NCBI GenBank assembly: GCA_028829895.1
Contig: CM054181.1
Span: 28,232,357-28,296,356, forward strand
Length of the DNA stretch: 64,000 nucleotides
Source of the DNA: Sinotaia quadrata
Taxonomy: Eukaryota; Mollusca; Gastropoda; Architaenioglossa; Viviparidae
Direction of reading: 5' to 3'
Position numbers and translations under genes: made by a program. Below, piece by piece: positions 12,509 to 28,000 of this stretch (within the stretch, counting starts at the first letter, position 1; every line of letters starts with the position of its first letter). The notes beneath the pieces are model-generated. The model was not told the origin of the DNA. It searched no databases and saw only the letters and a list, made by a program, of their open reading frames with translations.

Positions 12509-15373
12509 AACAAAGTATAGTGGAAAGTTTGGCTCTTAAAATTATTTCAGTATTTTAAGGGTTTCGTTATTTTTGTTAATGTTTAACTGGACTTTATTCA
12601 AAATATTGTTTTGTGCTTGCAGAATGAATGAACTTCTCAACATGAATAATTTTTAATGGGATGGATGGATGAATGAGGATTAATTACCATATATATACTT
12701 TTTTTAATCCAAAAATCTTTGCAAATTGCAAAACAGATTGTATATATTTTGGCTGATTGAAATTTGCACATACATTCTGTAATTGTTGTTGTTTTTGTCT
12801 TTATTCTATTTATTCATCAATACTGTATAAAGTTCTGTAAAATCTTATGTAATTCAATCAAAATTATCTTTAAAAAATTAATATTACTTTTTCACATTTT
12901 TGCATTAGTAGATGTTTTGATGGTTATTTAACACTAATGATGTTAGATTTTTTAGGATGCTGATTTCACTTTGGGAATGATTTGTGTTTGTAGTTTAATT
13001 GCTCATATCAATTTTAATTCTCCTAGGAATTCCACTCTTCAATCCTGTAACTACTAAGCAATATTATTTTATAACAAATATTTAAATATCCCACAAACCC
13101 TTCACAAAAATAAATAAATAAGTCAAATACTACCAGTTTGTGGGCAGATATATTGCAGGTAGGTTTGGGTTTCTCTAAGAATTTTTATGTCCAATGTTTC
13201 ACAGTGGAACAAATATTATACAGTGTGCAGATGAATGTCTAGATTTTATTTCTGTTTGTATGTACTACATGTAAATTAATTGTAGGCAGAAAAACCAAAG
13301 TAAAATGAATACAGAATTGGATACTATCAAACAAATTGTATGTACTTAAGAATTTCCCTTTTTAAATGATCATCAAGAATTAAATGTTTCATTATTAATT
13401 ACAAAACAGAATTTACTAAACCACAGTACCCTTCATGAAAATTAGTCAGGTAAAATTATATAATGAACAAGTTGGTTGTATTGCATCTAGGGTGATTTTA
13501 AATTTACATATTTTTAAATTTTTAATTGATTTCAAAAATTTTGCTTTTGTTTTTTGGGGTGGTGTATGTGCATGTGTGATTGATATTTGATACGTAACAT
13601 TTGCTTTTTCCCGTAATTGTTGTATTAGCCATAATAAAGAAAGAAATCAATTTAAAAAGTGTTTTTCTTTAAGTAAATAATTTTATGGGGTATTGTTAAA
13701 TATGAGGTGAAGCAGTTACTCTCCATTATCGTAAATCTCATTTTACTTCTTCCATGCAACTGCATAAAAATATATATGTACATGATTTATCAAATGCTTT
13801 TAAAGCTTTAGTCCAGTGATTGTAAGGCATTTTTCAACAATACAACCATGTTTGCTCAAATTTGCTCATTTACTCTCAGTTTGAATTTTATTTTATAAAT
13901 TTCATATGAGAGTTAATAACAAGGTAAGAAATCTAAAAAGTTTTTTAAAAAGTAGAACTACAGTACTTGAAATCAGCATTTTAAAATAATATTAGTCATA
14001 GTTCAAAGCTACTCGATCTTGTAGAATTAAATTGGAATAAGGTTAGATAATCTAAGATTAGTAATTATATCATTAAAGCTAGCTTTATATACCAACAACA
14101 AGAAAAGCAATTTAACAAATTAAAAAACCTTTTTCCAAACAAGTAAATATATACTGGTAATGTAACAGATTCCACACTTAAGTATAAATATTGGTTGTTT
14201 AAGATGCAAGTGTTTCTTCATGTGTGACAACAAGACATATTTTAGATTTTGCTATTTTAATATTCAAGGATACTGCCTGATAAAATGAGAATTAAATTGG
14301 GAAGGGAGATAGTGTTGGGTGCAAAAAAATGTTTATTGCCCATAAAATTGCCCATTTAAAAAGTTTTCAAGGTATTACAAATCGTCACTGGAGTGCAGTA
14401 TAAGGGAGAGGTGCACTTTTGTTGTTCTTTCAAGTCAAATTGTAAACTATTAGAATCATAATAACTTTTATGAGTCTGTCTTTTGACAGTGCTTCCTTAT
14501 ATTGATGGCATAAGATGAATATTTCCATTTAAAGAAACAGAAGAAAATAGTCAGGATCTATAAAAATCATATACTGTAAAATGTCTAAGTTATTGAGAAA
14601 CTTGTTTTAAAACATTAAATGTGCGCATGATTAACTGTTAGAATGTGAAAACAACAGTAATTGTTATTGATTTTTTTTCAAAGTTTTTATTTTTACAATC
14701 TTGGTCATTGATGTAACAATTGTTTTATGCAAGATATGGGCATTACAATTAGAAAAGAGTGTTTCAGTAAAAGTCTTGAGTACTGGCAACATTATTATTG
14801 GCAGTTTTCAGTTGATGTATTTAATATAGAACAATTTTTTTTTGGTATATTTATTTATTCGTTTATTTATTTTAATTTAGTCAAATCATCAGTTGTCATC
14901 AATTCTTGGTGTAACAAACTTGATTTGGTAAAAGTAATAAAGAATGGGATATATTTATTTATATTTTAAAATATTGCCTTATTTATTCTTAAAAATAATT
15001 GGTAAAATGCAACTAAATTGAACTGGAATTTACAAAATATGTCTGCTGTTTATTAGTTAATCTGTTGCCAGAAGACTCCAATATAGTGAATTCTGAATGA
15101 TTTAAATAAATTTAAAGTAAAATATATGTGCAGTTGAGTTAGTAATTTTTTTCCAGAACAAGAAATGTTAGCATACACATTGAGTACTAAAAAAAATTGC
15201 TTAGCTATCAGTTCATATAATATTGACATTAACAGAAATAATTCTAATTTAATTGAGCTAACTAATATGCTGCCCAGTAGTGAAGTATATACCACTGAAT
15301 AAAAATTCAGCTTTAATGGTCCAGAAATCATTAGATTATAAGATAATTTTTACTCTAATATTTTTACTCTAAC

Positions 15374-15593
15374 ATCAGTCAACATATTAGGGATATTAAG
15401 TCAATATTAGTGGATATTCAGTCAACATAATAGCAAATATTTAGGCAATATTAGTGGATCTTCACTCAACATATTAGTGGATATTCAGTCAACATATAGT
15501 GGATATTTGGTCAACATGTTAGTGAATATTCAGTCAGTATAAGTGGATATTAAGTCAACATATTAATGGATATTAAATCAATATTAGTGAGTT
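15374..15593. repeat. Degenerate ~23-bp tandem repeat upstream of the CSTF3 microexon
   Basis: About nine diverged units resembling AGTGGATATTCAGTCAACAT, ending roughly 415 bp before the exon at 16009. Copies vary in length and sequence, suggesting an old array. Confidence 0.8.
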
Positions 15594-16008
15594 CAGTTAA
15601 ATTAGAATTCTTTCTGTTGATTGTAATGTAAGCATCATATGAATGATGTTAGTTAAAACAAGACTGATAGAAAGAATGTCATTTGAACATTCCACTTTCA
15701 CCTATTTTGTATTATTTGGCCATAAAGTTTTGAAGTGTTTACTGTTCTTCATTCTGACTAATAAAGCCATCTTTAGAAATGTTAGTGATAACTACATTTG
15801 GTTATGAAAGAATTTACATTGTAAACATTTCTGTGGTGCCAACACAAAATGTTCAGATGCTTGCGCAGTTAACTTATACCTGATGTTATAGAATGGGTGC
15901 ATCCTTGAAATTATTTTGCGCTTGCTTTGGATTTGTTTATTTTTTCCTGGATAATAAAGTTTTGAGTCAACTATAATAATCTCTGTTTTCATTTGACTTG
16001 TGTTGCAG

Positions 16009-16041
16009 TTGAAAGCAAAAAACTATGAGAGAGTGGAGAAG
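16009..16041 (+). CDS. CSTF3: CSTF3 microexon ([11 protein letters not shown])
   Basis: A 33-nt exon between ttgcag and gtaagc encodes 11 residues matching human IKAKNYDKVEK (about residues 76-86) in an early HAT repeat. Both ends are phase 0. It is the first CSTF3 exon in the window, and its 5' boundary falls where vertebrate intron 3 ends. Confidence 0.9.
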
Positions 16042-19000
16042 GTAAGCAAGCATCTATCTCTTGCATTGAGAAATACAATAGAACCTGCTTAATTAATTAT
16101 GCTTAGGAATAAAGAAATAGTTTCATTTCAGTGAAATTTGAATAATAGTACAATAAAAGGTAATAAAGAAGAGGAGGGGTATTTTAAATTTAATTTGAAT
16201 AATAATACTTTTGAGTTGTGTTTATTAAGTAGATTTTGCTGTGTTTTTTTGATTTATAACAAAAGTGCTAATTGACTCTTTTTTCTTACTAGGCATTCAT
16301 TTGTATATTTTCTAACAGGTTTACAATTTAAAGAAAAAAGTATGAAACTAAGAAGTAAACAGATTTTACAAATAAATGGATTTAAATAGGCAAGAAAGAA
16401 AAACAAAACAAACATAATAAACCCAGTAAACAAAGGGGTATATTCATTGTGGTATTTTCATGCAAAATTTAAAATTTCATTAAAATATTTTTGTAGTCCC
16501 AAATTTAAATACAACTTTTTATATTTTTTTATTAAATAGTAAATAGTTTTTCATTTGCTTTCCCTGTCACACAGTTTGTGATGTGTACATACTAATGATA
16601 TTGAATTTTAAGTCATGCAATTTCCACCAACAAAGAGTAAAATTTAAATGTTATAAGTTTTTTCTTTTTTTTTATTTCTTGTGTGTGTGTGTGTACATAA
16701 TATGTTGATACTCTGTACTAAGCATCTCTTTTGGGGTGATTCTGGCTCATATACATATGGCAGTGTGATTTATTGGTGTGGTGACTGTGACTCATACATT
16801 TGGCATAATGGTGAGGTGAAAGTGGCTAATATACATTTGGTAATGTGACTGTGGTGTCTTAAGTGGATAGTAGTAGTATATGTTTTTGAGGTGTGAATCT
16901 GTGATGTCTTGATTGCAAAATATTAATGGTTTATGTGTAGCACTTGCACCCTGCAGCCTAGGAATAAAACAAGTTACACATTGGGGTTGATTGATCATCT
17001 TAAAACAATATTTTATAGACAAACAATAAAATGTATATTGCTCATACACTAAGTCACACAGTGATGATTCAATATAATTACATTTTTAGAAGATATACAA
17101 ATAATGAGGTTGAGGAACATTTGACTATATTAACAAGAGTTTGAATTAGGATACAACAAACATGCTGTTTTCCTTTGACCACCAGAGATATGTACAAGAA
17201 GATATTCTGTTTTTAACTTTTTGTATTCAAAATTATTTATATCAGTAATAAATCAAGTCACTTAAGAAGTATTTGATACCTGGAGTTAGATGTGTTGAAG
17301 ACATATTCACCCTTTTTCAAAAACTGATAGAGTTGTGAAGACTTCTTGTTCATGCTAATTGTTCTTTCAATCAGTCTGTGAAGGCCTTGTTCCAATGATA
17401 AATGAAACAGAGACAAGGTAGAATATTTTGAATTGTTGAAAGTCATGCATAAACAAAATGTAAAAAGTAAAGAAAAATAATAAAAATACCAGCTGATAAA
17501 ATAAGACAGTATGTTTATTTCCATATTTATTAATATCAATTATCATTTTTGTTCTTGTACACTCTTAGTGTGTTCCAGACTTTCAAATATAAATTCACAT
17601 TATTTGATGTAAAGGCACTTAGATTGCACATCTGGCAGCATTGAATAATGTGAACAAAATGATGTTTTGAGTTAACAGTGCTTGTATATGAAGGCCTACA
17701 ATACTGTTAGCAATACATTGATGTTTGTACTGAATAAACTAATAACTACTGAATAAGCAATAGATAAATGAACAGTTGACTAAATGCTGCTTATAAAGAA
17801 ATAGCTAAAAAGAGTATTATATTCATTCTAATAATAGTGCATACATATAACATATCGACACACTTAACACAGCAGCATTTGTGTTACAAATAAATGTCTA
17901 TTAGTAATCTCTTTCTACTCTGTGGTTTAATATTATGTATTGAGTTAAGAAAGAATGTATCTTGTTTATTTTACACATGGGAAATGGCAGCAGAGCTTGA
18001 CTTGGCTGTCGTATCAGACTCTTACCTTCTTGAATTGGGATAAAAGCCAATGACATTGATGGTTGAGGTTACTAGTTTATAAAGAATCTGGTTAATCTAT
18101 ATTCATCAGAATCAGTTAAAATTACATATTGAAACCTAGAAACATTTGGTAAAACAAGGACACAAAAATACAGGCTTTAAGCAATACAGCAGGAGTGTAA
18201 AAGAAAACAATGTTGGTGTGTGATGTCATTGACCATAAAAAGTACAGAAGTGCTGAATGGAGAAAATGTTTTTTTAAAAGGAAAAGTCAAAGAAAATGAG
18301 TGCAGCTTGCTGACAGACTTCTTTTAGTTATTGTGGCACCATCCCTTCTCCTCTTTCCTAGTTGAAGACCAGGTCACCAACTTTTAGTCAACCACAGACT
18401 GTCAAGGCAAAATGTGCAATAATTATGAGATGGCTGAGATATTAGACTTCGTGAAAAACATTACTACCTGTATAACGCCCAAATTCATCCCCTGAAAATA
18501 TCTAGGGTGTTTGGACTGCAGAAAGACCTCCTTCTATGGGAAATTCTAAGAGATGTTCTTCATTTTTATCAGCACAGAAATCACCAATTACCACCACAAA
18601 CACCATATCTTCTCTTTAAAATCATTACCAGTATAGTACTTTGTATATTGTATCACTTGAAGGAAAAATCGGTTAGATGATGAATGAAATGTGATACAAG
18701 TTGCAACTTTCTTTCCCTCCCTCATCTTTTTTGTATGCAAGTGTTTGAGTTTTGCAAATTTCATCTTAAATCTTCACAGATATTCTTGATTTGCACTGGA
18801 TTTTGCCACTATAGTAAAATGAGTTCTATGAGATGAAGCTTTTCGATTCATCATGCAAAATTGACTAAAACGAGTCGTTACATCTAATTATTTTTTTTGT
18901 ACACTTTTTTGTTTCCTTTCAAATGAAGAAGTTCAATAATCGTGCTGTTTGAAATTATATACAAAAATATATAATTTGAATATTGAATGCATAAAGATTC

Positions 19001-22000
19001 AAAATGATTATACTTAAAACTTAAGCCTATAAATGTGTAATATGCATGCAGACCTACATAGATATTCATGCCTGCAAAAGCTATATGCACTTGTATGAAT
19101 AGAGAAAGCAAAATGAAATGGAAGACAATTTGGGATGGGAATGCTTTAGTAAAGTTGATGGGGTGGTTAGGAGCAATTGGGGTGGGGACAATAGCCATAT
19201 TCTCTAGGAAATGATTTGGAACCCAAAATTATCTCCTTTGAGACAAATTCCCAGGTTTCCAGATAAAGGATGATTTAAAAGTGTTGAAGGGGCATCTCTT
19301 AAAATAAAAGGCAATATTTTTTCACTAAATTTTATTTTTAAATTGTAAGAAAAAGTATATAAGCATAAGACAATTTATATTACTCTAGCTTCGTGATCAG
19401 AAAAATATGACAAGTACTGTCCTGGTGTGAATTTTTTTTTTTAATTTCTACAACAGAAATAAACAAATACAACTGATACAAATTATAGAATGTGCAATCC
19501 AATCATGCGTTATATTCCAGCTCTTCCAGCGTTGTTTGATCAAAGTTCTCAACATCGATCTATGGAAACTATATCTTACTTACATCAAGGAGACTAAAGG
19601 TAGCCTGCCTTCTTACAGAGAGAAGATGGCACAAGCGTATGATTTTGCCCTTGAAAAAATTGGAATGGATATCATGTCCTACCAGATATGGACAGATTAC
19701 ATCAGTTTTCTCAAGTCTGTGTAAGTACCATAAAATAATACATAAATCATTGTGTGTTCAATGCATTTTATCCCTTAATGCATACACTTATAAATTATGA
19801 AGTGTTTTCCATGAAGACCATCTCTCAGCAGGCCAAAAATAGATGACAGTTTGATGGCAACAAGATCAGGAACTTATTTGTGGCCAAGCAGTCTGCCTGA
19901 ATCTCATTATGATCTCCTTGCCTGGATGTTGGTATAGGAACTTTCATTGACATGATGGAGAAATTTTCCTTTTTTTTCAACTTCATGTCTTTCTTATGGC
20001 TTCTTTATTGTCTCTACATAGCAAGCAAAATTGATTGCATATACTTTTTTGCAGATATAATGAGCAAAATGGATTCAGTCAAGAAATTAAGAGACCGCCT
20101 CTCTCGTCCACAAAGCCAGAACACGATTTTTTTATGCACTTCAGTGTCATCCTCCATTTCAGTAGATTACTATAGCTCTGCCATCTATTACATATTGTTC
20201 AAACTTGCAAGATATTGATTACCATTTACCATTTACACTTTGATTACAAGAAATGAGTCTGAAAAATCTTAGAGGCATTAGTTTCAAAGCAGACCTTGTG
20301 CAACCTAGATCAAACTAACTTTACCAAATTTGCTGACCAAAGAGAGGTATTATTAATTTTAAACTTGGACAAAAATGAAAAAAGAAAATTTTTTACACAT
20401 GTAAGTCTTGCTTGATTTTATATATCTCATGCCTAGGTTGTAACCTACTTCAGTGCAGAATTGACAAACTTTTCTCTGTACTCTAAATAGAATGATAAAT
20501 TAGCAGATGACATTTTTTTATTGTATAAAATCCAACATTGAAAGGTACCAGAGTTTGCATATAACAAACATCTATAAACTGAACAACTTGCAACTTGACA
20601 GTCTGTCCATGTTAAAATACTTCACCTGATAACACATATCTATAAACTAAACAGCTTACAATTTAATGTTCTGTCCATGTTTAAATATTTCACCTAATAA
20701 CATGCATATGTAAATGAAACATTTGCAACTCAACAGTCTGTTCATGTTAAAATATTTCAGTGGATAACAATCTATCCACTGAAAACAACTTACAAGTCAA
20801 CGGTCTGTTCATGTTAAAATATTTCACCTGACATGAAGCATCTTTAAACTAAATAGCTTACAACTCAACAGTCTGTCCATGTTAAAATATTTCTTGTGGA
20901 CTGGCAGCAATTCCTTTAATTTTATTTAGCAGAAATCTTTTGAAAACTGAAAGTAAATTATTTTTCCTCAGTGGTTCCATCTTAATTAGTTGAGCTGCTA
21001 ACCGGGATGTTTAAAGGAAACGTACATTCTTTATTGCTGATGAAACTGTCTGCTTGTACATGCATAAATGTCAACGAAATATTCCTGCCATGATGTAAAA
21101 ATCACAATCAGTTTTCTGAAATGAAAGCATGGCAATAAGAAATGGCTAACTTTTGTTGAAAATTATCTTATTTTAAACACTTATTGTATATTATTTTATT
21201 TTTAAAAATAATTATTACATAGATAATTGGTAGAAACTTTTTAATTAATATTATATTCTGAAAAAGTACATGTAATGCTAAAAAGCAATAGGAGATGTCA
21301 GGAACATAAGGTTTCTTTTCAAAGAAATTTTACTGAACTAAGGAGCATGGTTTTGTCATTTATTTACAATCTGCATTTTTAGTAAAGTTTGTTTTATATT
21401 AGAGAAAAAACAATTGCTTTTGTTTATAATTGTAACTCATTTAACATTTTTTAAATTTTAAGTCATTTATAAAAACAATAGAATATATTTCTTTATTTTG
21501 CTCTGGGTAATTGGAATAACCATTTAAGTTACCCAAAAATTATTTTAAACAAGTTCTACTTTTTAATACTCCATTAAAACATAGTTTTGTTAGAATTCAC
21601 AGTCAGTATTTTCTATAACCCTGACAGGGAAGCTGTTGGATCTTATGCAGAAAATCAACGAATCTCAGCTGTACGAAAAGTTTACCAGCGAGGAGTTGTC
21701 AATCCCATGATTCACATCGAAATCCTCTGGAAAGATTATTGTGCGTATGAAAATGTAAGACATCATAATTTTATTTATCTAGCTTTCAGTTTCTGTTATT
21801 AATAAAATATGTGTACATGTTTATTAATTTGCAGTAGTCTATGTTTCATAATATTCAAACAATTACTGTATTTTTCTTTCCCCCCATTCTAGATTAATAA
21901 TAGGTGAGAGCACAGTATCAAGTACAGCACATCCAAATGTCTTCCACATAAAGTAGTTTTTCAAAGGAAATTTAAATTTTGCCCCTTTGTTAAATTTTGT

Positions 22001-25000
22001 ATTCATAAGTAAATAATTGAAAAGTGACTGTAGTAATTACATGCACAGACAACTTGTACTTGCATACATGCACACACACTAAAATGAATATAAATAGATT
22101 ACTCATAATTTACTCATTCATGTTGAGATTAATTATAGAGATTGAACCAGATACCAGAAGCTTCCATTGAATCATGCTTGTATCGTTTTCCTGCGGTTGA
22201 TCATTTCTCTAGGTCGATTACACCACACATTTGGATGTACTCAACTTCCCCATTCATAGAGATCTCTTCCTGAACACCAAGGTGGCATCATTAATTAATT
22301 ATCTGCCTATATATCTTATCTCTGGAGTGGTCAGTATTTTGGTCACTGCTGACATCTGACTGAATTCCAATAAAGAAAAAACCTGTATCCTCTCTTCCTC
22401 CCACCCCATACACACATCTGTGTCCCTCAAATACTTTAAAAAGATATTGAAAGGTGTATAAGGACCATAAAAGAGGACTGAGCAAAATAAAAATATAAAC
22501 AATTAAAAGAAAGTACAAAATGACTGTCTGACTTTTTAACTGGTTGCTGTATTATTAATTATTACAATTTTTTTAAAATAAAATTTGTTTTATAACAAAT
22601 ATTGTGTACTGTACCTTCTTAAGTCAATTTTTAATAAGTATTTATTGAAAGCAATTTCGTTCATTATAGTTGTGCATTTTATAAACTTTAAATGGAAAGT
22701 TTTCTATAATATTTGTAAAATTTACTTTCAGAATATTTTTTATAAATGCTGTTCTTTTAAATTAGTGTTGCTAATGTAAAAGTAAAATCTGTGCCATTTC
22801 CATATTTAACTCTGATGAATCATTCTGTTATTGCTTTTGGGAAATGTTGTACATAAATTTAATATCCATTTGGTTTATATAGGGGATAAATGCTCTCATA
22901 GCAAAGAAAATGACTGAAGACAGGGGCAGAGATTATGTAAATGCTCGCCGTGTGGCAAAAGAATTTGAAGCAGTGACCCGATGTTTGGACAAGAACTCTC
23001 CCTCTGTACCGCCACAGAATACTTACCAAGAACATAAACAGGTAAGTCTTGGAAAAGAAAATTAATATAATTTTAATATTCTCTCTTTCCTGGAACAAAA
23101 TGTGTATTTTAAGACAATGTCAATTTAGTTTCTGGTTTGAAGGGTGAACATAGCTACTTAGTCAAACTGAAATTGAGACAGATATTTTTTTTATAGAATT
23201 GCTATAGAAACTTAAAACTCACATTTAACATATAACACATTACAACAGGAAAGGATCTCTTGACTATTGATTTCACAATTAAAAAATCATTAAGGTATCC
23301 TTCAAATAATATTTTGTTTCTTTAGTCATAGACCACATTTGGGCTAAATTGTTTAACTTTTACAAACTGTATTACTGGTAACATTATAGTCAAATGTTAC
23401 CAGTCTTAATTTGAAAATTTACTATTAAGTTCAAATTTACTAAGTATATGCTTATTCTGATTAAAACTATATGCTTATTCTGATTAAGTACAGATATATT
23501 CAGCGCATAGTATTTAGAACTCTAACACTACAATGCCACATACAAATTAATAAACCAAGTACAAATGATTAATTACATATTTACTCAGTAAATAGTAATT
23601 TAGCTGTATAATCAATACACTTATTTATTATATGTATAGTGAAATCACTGAATATGTTGAACATGGACTGTAGGCTGGATAGTTCAACAGATGGCTAGGT
23701 TCGTTTGTGAAATGCTTTATAGAATATTTTGAATCGACCATTAAATTTTTGTTCAAAATTACATATTTTATTTCTGAGTATAGATTTTTGTAATAAGAAA
23801 TTTATTTGATAGGTGGAGCTGTGGAAAAAATATATTGCATGGGAGAAAAGTAATCCACTAAGAACAGAAGATCATACCCTCATCACTAAGCGAGGTAAGC
23901 AGATATTAAAATTGGACTCTTAGCAGTGTGAATCTTTTTTTCCTTTTTTGTTTATATAAAATGGATTGCCCACTAAGTCACTCAGCAAAGTGTGTAAATG
24001 TTTGAAAATTATTTTATCACTAGATTGAATTATATATTTTTTTGTGGAGAGATTTTGTAGACATGTCCTGATGTTGAGAGAGCATATATTTAAACTCTGG
24101 CTTCAAATCTTTGATATTTTTATGAACATTTCTTGTACTGAAGATCACACCCTCATTATTAAGAAATGTGTGTTTATGATTCAGTTAAATAGTTTTGTTT
24201 TAACACTGGATGAAGTCCAACATTTTTAAGGAAAGAATTGTACAGATAATGTTCTCATCTCTGATTGAGCAGGCATTTAAACAGTTCCACCTTAAAATTG
24301 GATTGAACTTTTAGATCTTTTTATTGAAATGTTTTATTAAATATTATCAAACATTTCATTACCCATAAAAAGATAGAACTCCAGTAATAGTGTTTGTTAC
24401 TTTGATTTAAGAAATAAAATAAGAAATAAAAACAATTTTTATCTTCAGAGATGACAGAAGTGAAGAATTTTAGCTTTATTTTATTTAATCCTTCAGCTTT
24501 AGCCTTTTGCACACTGAATTAATGTCTAACTTCTTTCACCTGCCTCTAGATTATTTTCTCCAGTGGTGATTTTAAACACCTAAAACTAAATTTATTGTAT
24601 AAATATTTTCTTGACATTTTTTTTTTCTTATTAGAGGGTTTAAAAATATTTTTAATGGTGCCTGGGTAGTGTCATATTTTCTTTTTTGCCAGTAGTAAAC
24701 ACAAGTGCATTTCTTTGAGTCCTGCTGCAGCACCACAAATTTTCTTGCTATTACAATGGCAGGTGACTTTATTACTTATTCCAGCTCAAGAACTTTTATT
24801 AAGTTTAGAAAATCATTGACCATTATAATATGTTCATGGATCTGCTACCACATGCCATGAGCAACTCATTGGTCAGTTTTATTGCTCATGCTTTATGTTT
24901 CTTAGAACAGAAATCCATTAATATCATGAATATATATTATACAATAAAAATGTGTATGTTTATACATTTTCATATTAATCAAATTATGTTGTAACCATGA

Positions 25001-28000
25001 GTAAATTCTCCATTGTTATTTTGAATTTTAGTTACTAATCTGACACATCTTTGAAATATAAATTTTACAAATTCAATTGATGCTAATGCATGCTGAGAGA
25101 TGTTGGTGACAAATTTTTTACTAATTTCTATTGTTCATAATCTGATTAGAATAGAAAGACATAACTCACAGGTATGATGTGTAACTAGGAATCATATCAT
25201 TACATATTACAAGTCTTGAGAAAAAATATCATCTGTTGAACTTATATGGGATATAAATTATTTTCCTATTAAATTATATATAATTTGCATTTCATCCTGA
25301 GTGAACAAAATTCCTTGTACATTGAAAAGACATTAGCTGTAGAATGGAGCAGAAAATTGTTATCTTAATCATTATTTTGATGTATTCTGTTTTATGTTTA
25401 TTGATATTTCAGTGTATTCTTATTGTATTAAGAAACTCCTCTCTGAGTTATTTTTCTTACACTGTTGGTGAAAAAATAAAACTTTCATGTTATACAGAAT
25501 CGGAATAGCAAATAATTTACAGTAATTTAAAAATTCCAAATTATGCACACACATTTTTATTTTTACATGTTAATATTTAATTGTACAGGCTAATCATTTG
25601 CTCAAGTCACTATCCACTTGCCATATTTTACTATTTATTTTCTCTTTCCTTGTTGTGCATGCAGTAATGTTTGCCTATGAGCAGTGTTTGCTGTGTCTGG
25701 GTCATCACCCAGACATCTGGTATGAAGCAGCCTCATTTCTTGAACAGTCCAGCAAAATTCTTACAGAAAAAGGAGACCAGAATGCTGGGAAAATGTTTTC
25801 AGATGAAGCTGCAGCTATCTATGAGAGAGCCATCACTACCTTGATGAAATCTAATATGTTAATCTACTTTGCATATGCAGATTTTGAAGAGGTGATTTTA
25901 TAATACAAATTATTTATTTATTAAAATTATTTAATTTCTTTTATCTTTTGAAAAATTCTTATTCTTATCATATATATTTTCCTTTTATTTTATTCTGTTT
26001 TTCAGGTCTTTTTTTTTTTTTTATTACAACCAAATTAGACATGCCATTTAGCCATTAATTTTTTCAAAAGAGAGAGTGGAGTTTTAATGTCAGTTTTCTT
26101 ACATAACATCCAAATTCTGTGTGACATTAAGATTTCAAGTTGCTTATAGCAAATACACTTTTACTGATAATTGCTGTTCAACCCTTGCTTCTTGGAAAAA
26201 TCTAAAAGAATGATTTTATGCTATTTGAAAAACTTCTGCTAAGTCACTTGTGATGCATATCAGAGGATACAAGTTGGAATCCAAATATGACATAATTGTC
26301 AATTAAAGTACATACATATAAATCCAATATATTTTTTGACATATCCATTGCCATTAATTTTTTTTAATTTTTACTTCAAATTTCAATAAAAAGTTTGTGG
26401 GTGGTGGTGGTGGTTAAACAAGGCTGACACCAAGCCGACTTCTATGCAGTTGATACGAATGAAAGGGAAAAAATTACAATTTTACAGACAAGCTCTTGGT
26501 CACAGAAATAAATTGTCCAGAAAGTTACAAAATATTATGTGTTGATCTTATCTTACTAAAGCTTGAAGAGACCAGCTGTTTTTATAAATTTATTATTAAA
26601 ATGTTTTTACATTGATTTTTTTAAAAGAAATAATTTATCATCTACTTACTTGGCTTCAAAATATTTTTATCTTATTCTTCCAGACTCGAATGAAACACGA
26701 CAAAGTACATCAGATTTACAAGCGACTAGTAGATAGAGAAGACGTAGATCCTACCTTGGTATATATTTGTACTGTTTTAAATTTTTTGTTTAAATATTGA
26801 AAGGTTATTAGAAAAGAAATTAAGTTGTAAATATTTTTCACTTTAAAATATTTAATTCACATTCATAAATTAATTTTATATAAATGTAAAATCATTGTAA
26901 ATATAATGCAAGAAAAAACATCAAATATACACAAATAAAACAGATTAAAATGCAAAAACTAATATATTTTTTATAAAAATGTAAATACGGCTTAAGAATA
27001 AAAAACAGCTACACACAAAATAAATTAAAATGCAAAAAAGTCATTTGATGTACATATAATCAATGTAAATATGGTATAAAAAAAACATCAACTATACACA
27101 AAATAAAATAGAATACTATACACTTCTTAATTGCTGATCACAGTAATCATTTTGTAAAAAATATTATCCTCACTGTACATCATTATCAAGCAAAGACAAA
27201 AGATCAAAAGTTTAAAATGTTGCATTTCTTGCTGATTTGAAAGTAAAACCTGATAGAGATGTTTACAAAAAAAGGCATTTGAATTGTATATTTGGTTAAC
27301 TTTGACTAATTGGCATTAACACAGTTAGATATAATTTATCAAAAACTAATCAGCTGGAACAAGATATAACTGCTGTCATTGTTAGTCCTTATTAATGCTA
27401 ATGCAGTACATTATATTATGAGTTAACATTGTAAAAAAGTTTTAAAATATGGTTGTTTATCCAGGATTACTTGGAAAAGGAGAGCACATATATCTAAAGA
27501 TATGGATAGTGAAAACAGAAAATCAGACTGAATTCCATAATTGAGATGGACAGAGTTACTTAAAATGTGAACATAATTCAAAACATTTTTTTCAAATGAA
27601 ATAATTATGATATATAGGATATTGATAAATATTTTAAAGATAATTTTATATAAGCACCTGACTTTTTAATTAAAGCCATACATCCAGTACATGAAATTTG
27701 CACGACGTGCAGAAGGAATCAAGTCTGCCCGTCTGGTTTTTAAGTCAGCACGAGAAGACAAACATAGCAAGTACCATGTCTATGTATCAGCAGCTTTAAT
27801 GGAATACTACTGCAGCAAGGTAAATACAGTCAATGTTGTCTTCATGTATCTTGTATGGTTTAAAGAACATTTTATAAAAACTCACTCTGTTTTATAACTT
27901 TCAGTCCCTTGGGCCCCTTTAAATGCTTTTGTTCTTTACTAACAAATATTGAAGAGTGCCTGCTTAACCTTCAGAAGGCCAGGTTAATTTTCAGAATTAC

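Larger units (their letters stand above)
1..16008 (+). other. Presumed CSTF3 intron (3' 16 kb of the intron before the microexon)
   Basis: No conserved exon is seen on either strand. In vertebrates the exon matching 16009-16041 follows intron 3, so this stretch is inferred to be the 3' part of that intron and at least 16 kb long. Apart from the elements listed separately (1706-2193, 4715-5175, 7812-7935, 10019-10633, 10991-12342, 15374-15593 and simple repeats), the sequence is A+T-rich and unremarkable: 1-1700, 2200-4700, 5200-5570, 7100-7800, 7940-10000 and 12510-15370 hold nothing I can name. A separate non-coding gene here cannot be excluded. Confidence 0.6.
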
